Assembly: GCA_019308655.1 (NCBI GenBank)
Contig: JAFDHS010000263.1
Coordinates: 1 to 5,256, forward strand
DNA length: 5,256 nucleotides
From: Deltaproteobacteria bacterium
Lineage (GTDB): Bacteria; Desulfobacterota; Desulfobacteria; Desulfobacterales; JAFDHS01
Direction of reading: 5' to 3'
The translations under genes were made by a program, and so were the position numbers. Position 1 is the first letter of the stretch; each line of letters starts with the position of its first letter. Below the pieces are notes generated by a model that saw nothing but the letters and a program-made list of their open reading frames with translations, was not told the DNA's origin and did not search any database. Positions 5,019 to 5,256 of this stretch are shown piece by piece.

Positions 5019-5256
5019 ATGTTACAGATGCTCATGCCTGAAGATATGGAAGCCTTAAAAATTGAAAAGGATTCATCCCCATTTTTCACTTATGAAAGCT
5101 ATATTGATCACTGTCTGGAACTTGTGAAAAAAATACTGGCCACTTATTGTTGTCTCCCTGAAGTTAAAAAGAATGAACCCTATATAAATCTCTATAAAAA
5201 TATAGATTTCATAGAACAACCCCAAAATATATCCATACTGGATCAAGATTCGTTGA
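5019..5256 (+). CDS. Unrecognised protein, N-terminal fragment running off the right edge
   Basis: An open frame of 79 codons begins at ATG 5019-5021 and is still open at the last base. It has an excellent AAAGGAG ribosome site (5007-5013) 5 bases upstream and a candidate promoter further up, so it is very likely a real gene. The protein starts MLQMLMPEDMEALKIEK and continues as a mixed helical, soluble sequence with ...YIDHCLELVKKILATYCCL and later ...LYKNIDFIEQPQNISILDQ. There is no signal peptide or membrane segment and no motif I can name. The adjacent C-C pair (LATYCCLPE) is the only notable cysteine feature. It is divergently placed from the signalling cluster and could be a regulatory target or another sensor, but no function can be assigned. 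Confidence 0.8.
   Translation, partial: MLQMLMPEDMEALKIEKDSSPFFTYESYIDHCLELVKKILATYCCLPEVKKNEPYINLYKNIDFIEQPQNISILDQDSL

Overview
The window is a densely packed signal-transduction cluster from a bacterium. Six of the seven genes lie on the minus strand and one partial gene on the plus strand. The AT-leaning composition, strong AAGGAG-type ribosome sites, the crowd of histidine kinases and response regulators, and an intergenic element built from AAAGTG/CTAAAG units all suggest a Gram-negative, delta-proteobacterial type of genome (Desulfobacterota, perhaps Desulfobacterales). That placement is inference from style and family resemblance; no taxonomic marker gene is present.

In transcription order on the minus strand, the layout is as follows. 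(1) 4656-4312 is a short, degenerate CheY-like receiver protein. (2) 4276-3986 is a 96-residue STAS-like protein. (3) A roughly 255-base gap carries a candidate promoter under a dyad, then a complex inverted-repeat element. (4) 3730-2033 is a membrane sensor histidine kinase with a periplasmic CHASE-like domain. (5) 2031-1582 is a single-domain Rcp1-type response regulator, one base after the kinase. (6) 1539-52 is a cytoplasmic REC-PAS-HisKA_3 kinase of the NarX/DegS type. (7) 83-1 is the first 27 codons of a NarL/FixJ-type response regulator, overlapping the kinase by 32 bases. On the plus strand, a 362-base intergenic region (4657-5018) with several dyads precedes an unrecognised reading frame that starts at 5019 and runs off the right edge.

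The likely working model is a multi-step relay. The membrane kinase senses a periplasmic or membrane signal and phosphorylates the adjacent single-domain regulator and/or the receiver at the front of the second kinase. That second kinase then controls a DNA-binding NarL-type regulator just beyond the left edge. The two small upstream proteins look like partner-switching or protein-interaction modules rather than ordinary phospho-switches, because each lacks expected phosphorylation-site features.

The clearest anomaly is a perfect 33-bp in-frame tandem duplication in the ATP-binding domain of the membrane kinase. It repeats NAIKYIGNDNP directly at the end of the N-box. I found no transposase, CRISPR array, tRNA or rRNA, and no convincing new defence or biosynthetic system. 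The gene families are familiar; the novelty is in the duplication, the degenerate partner proteins and the unexplained intergenic structures.
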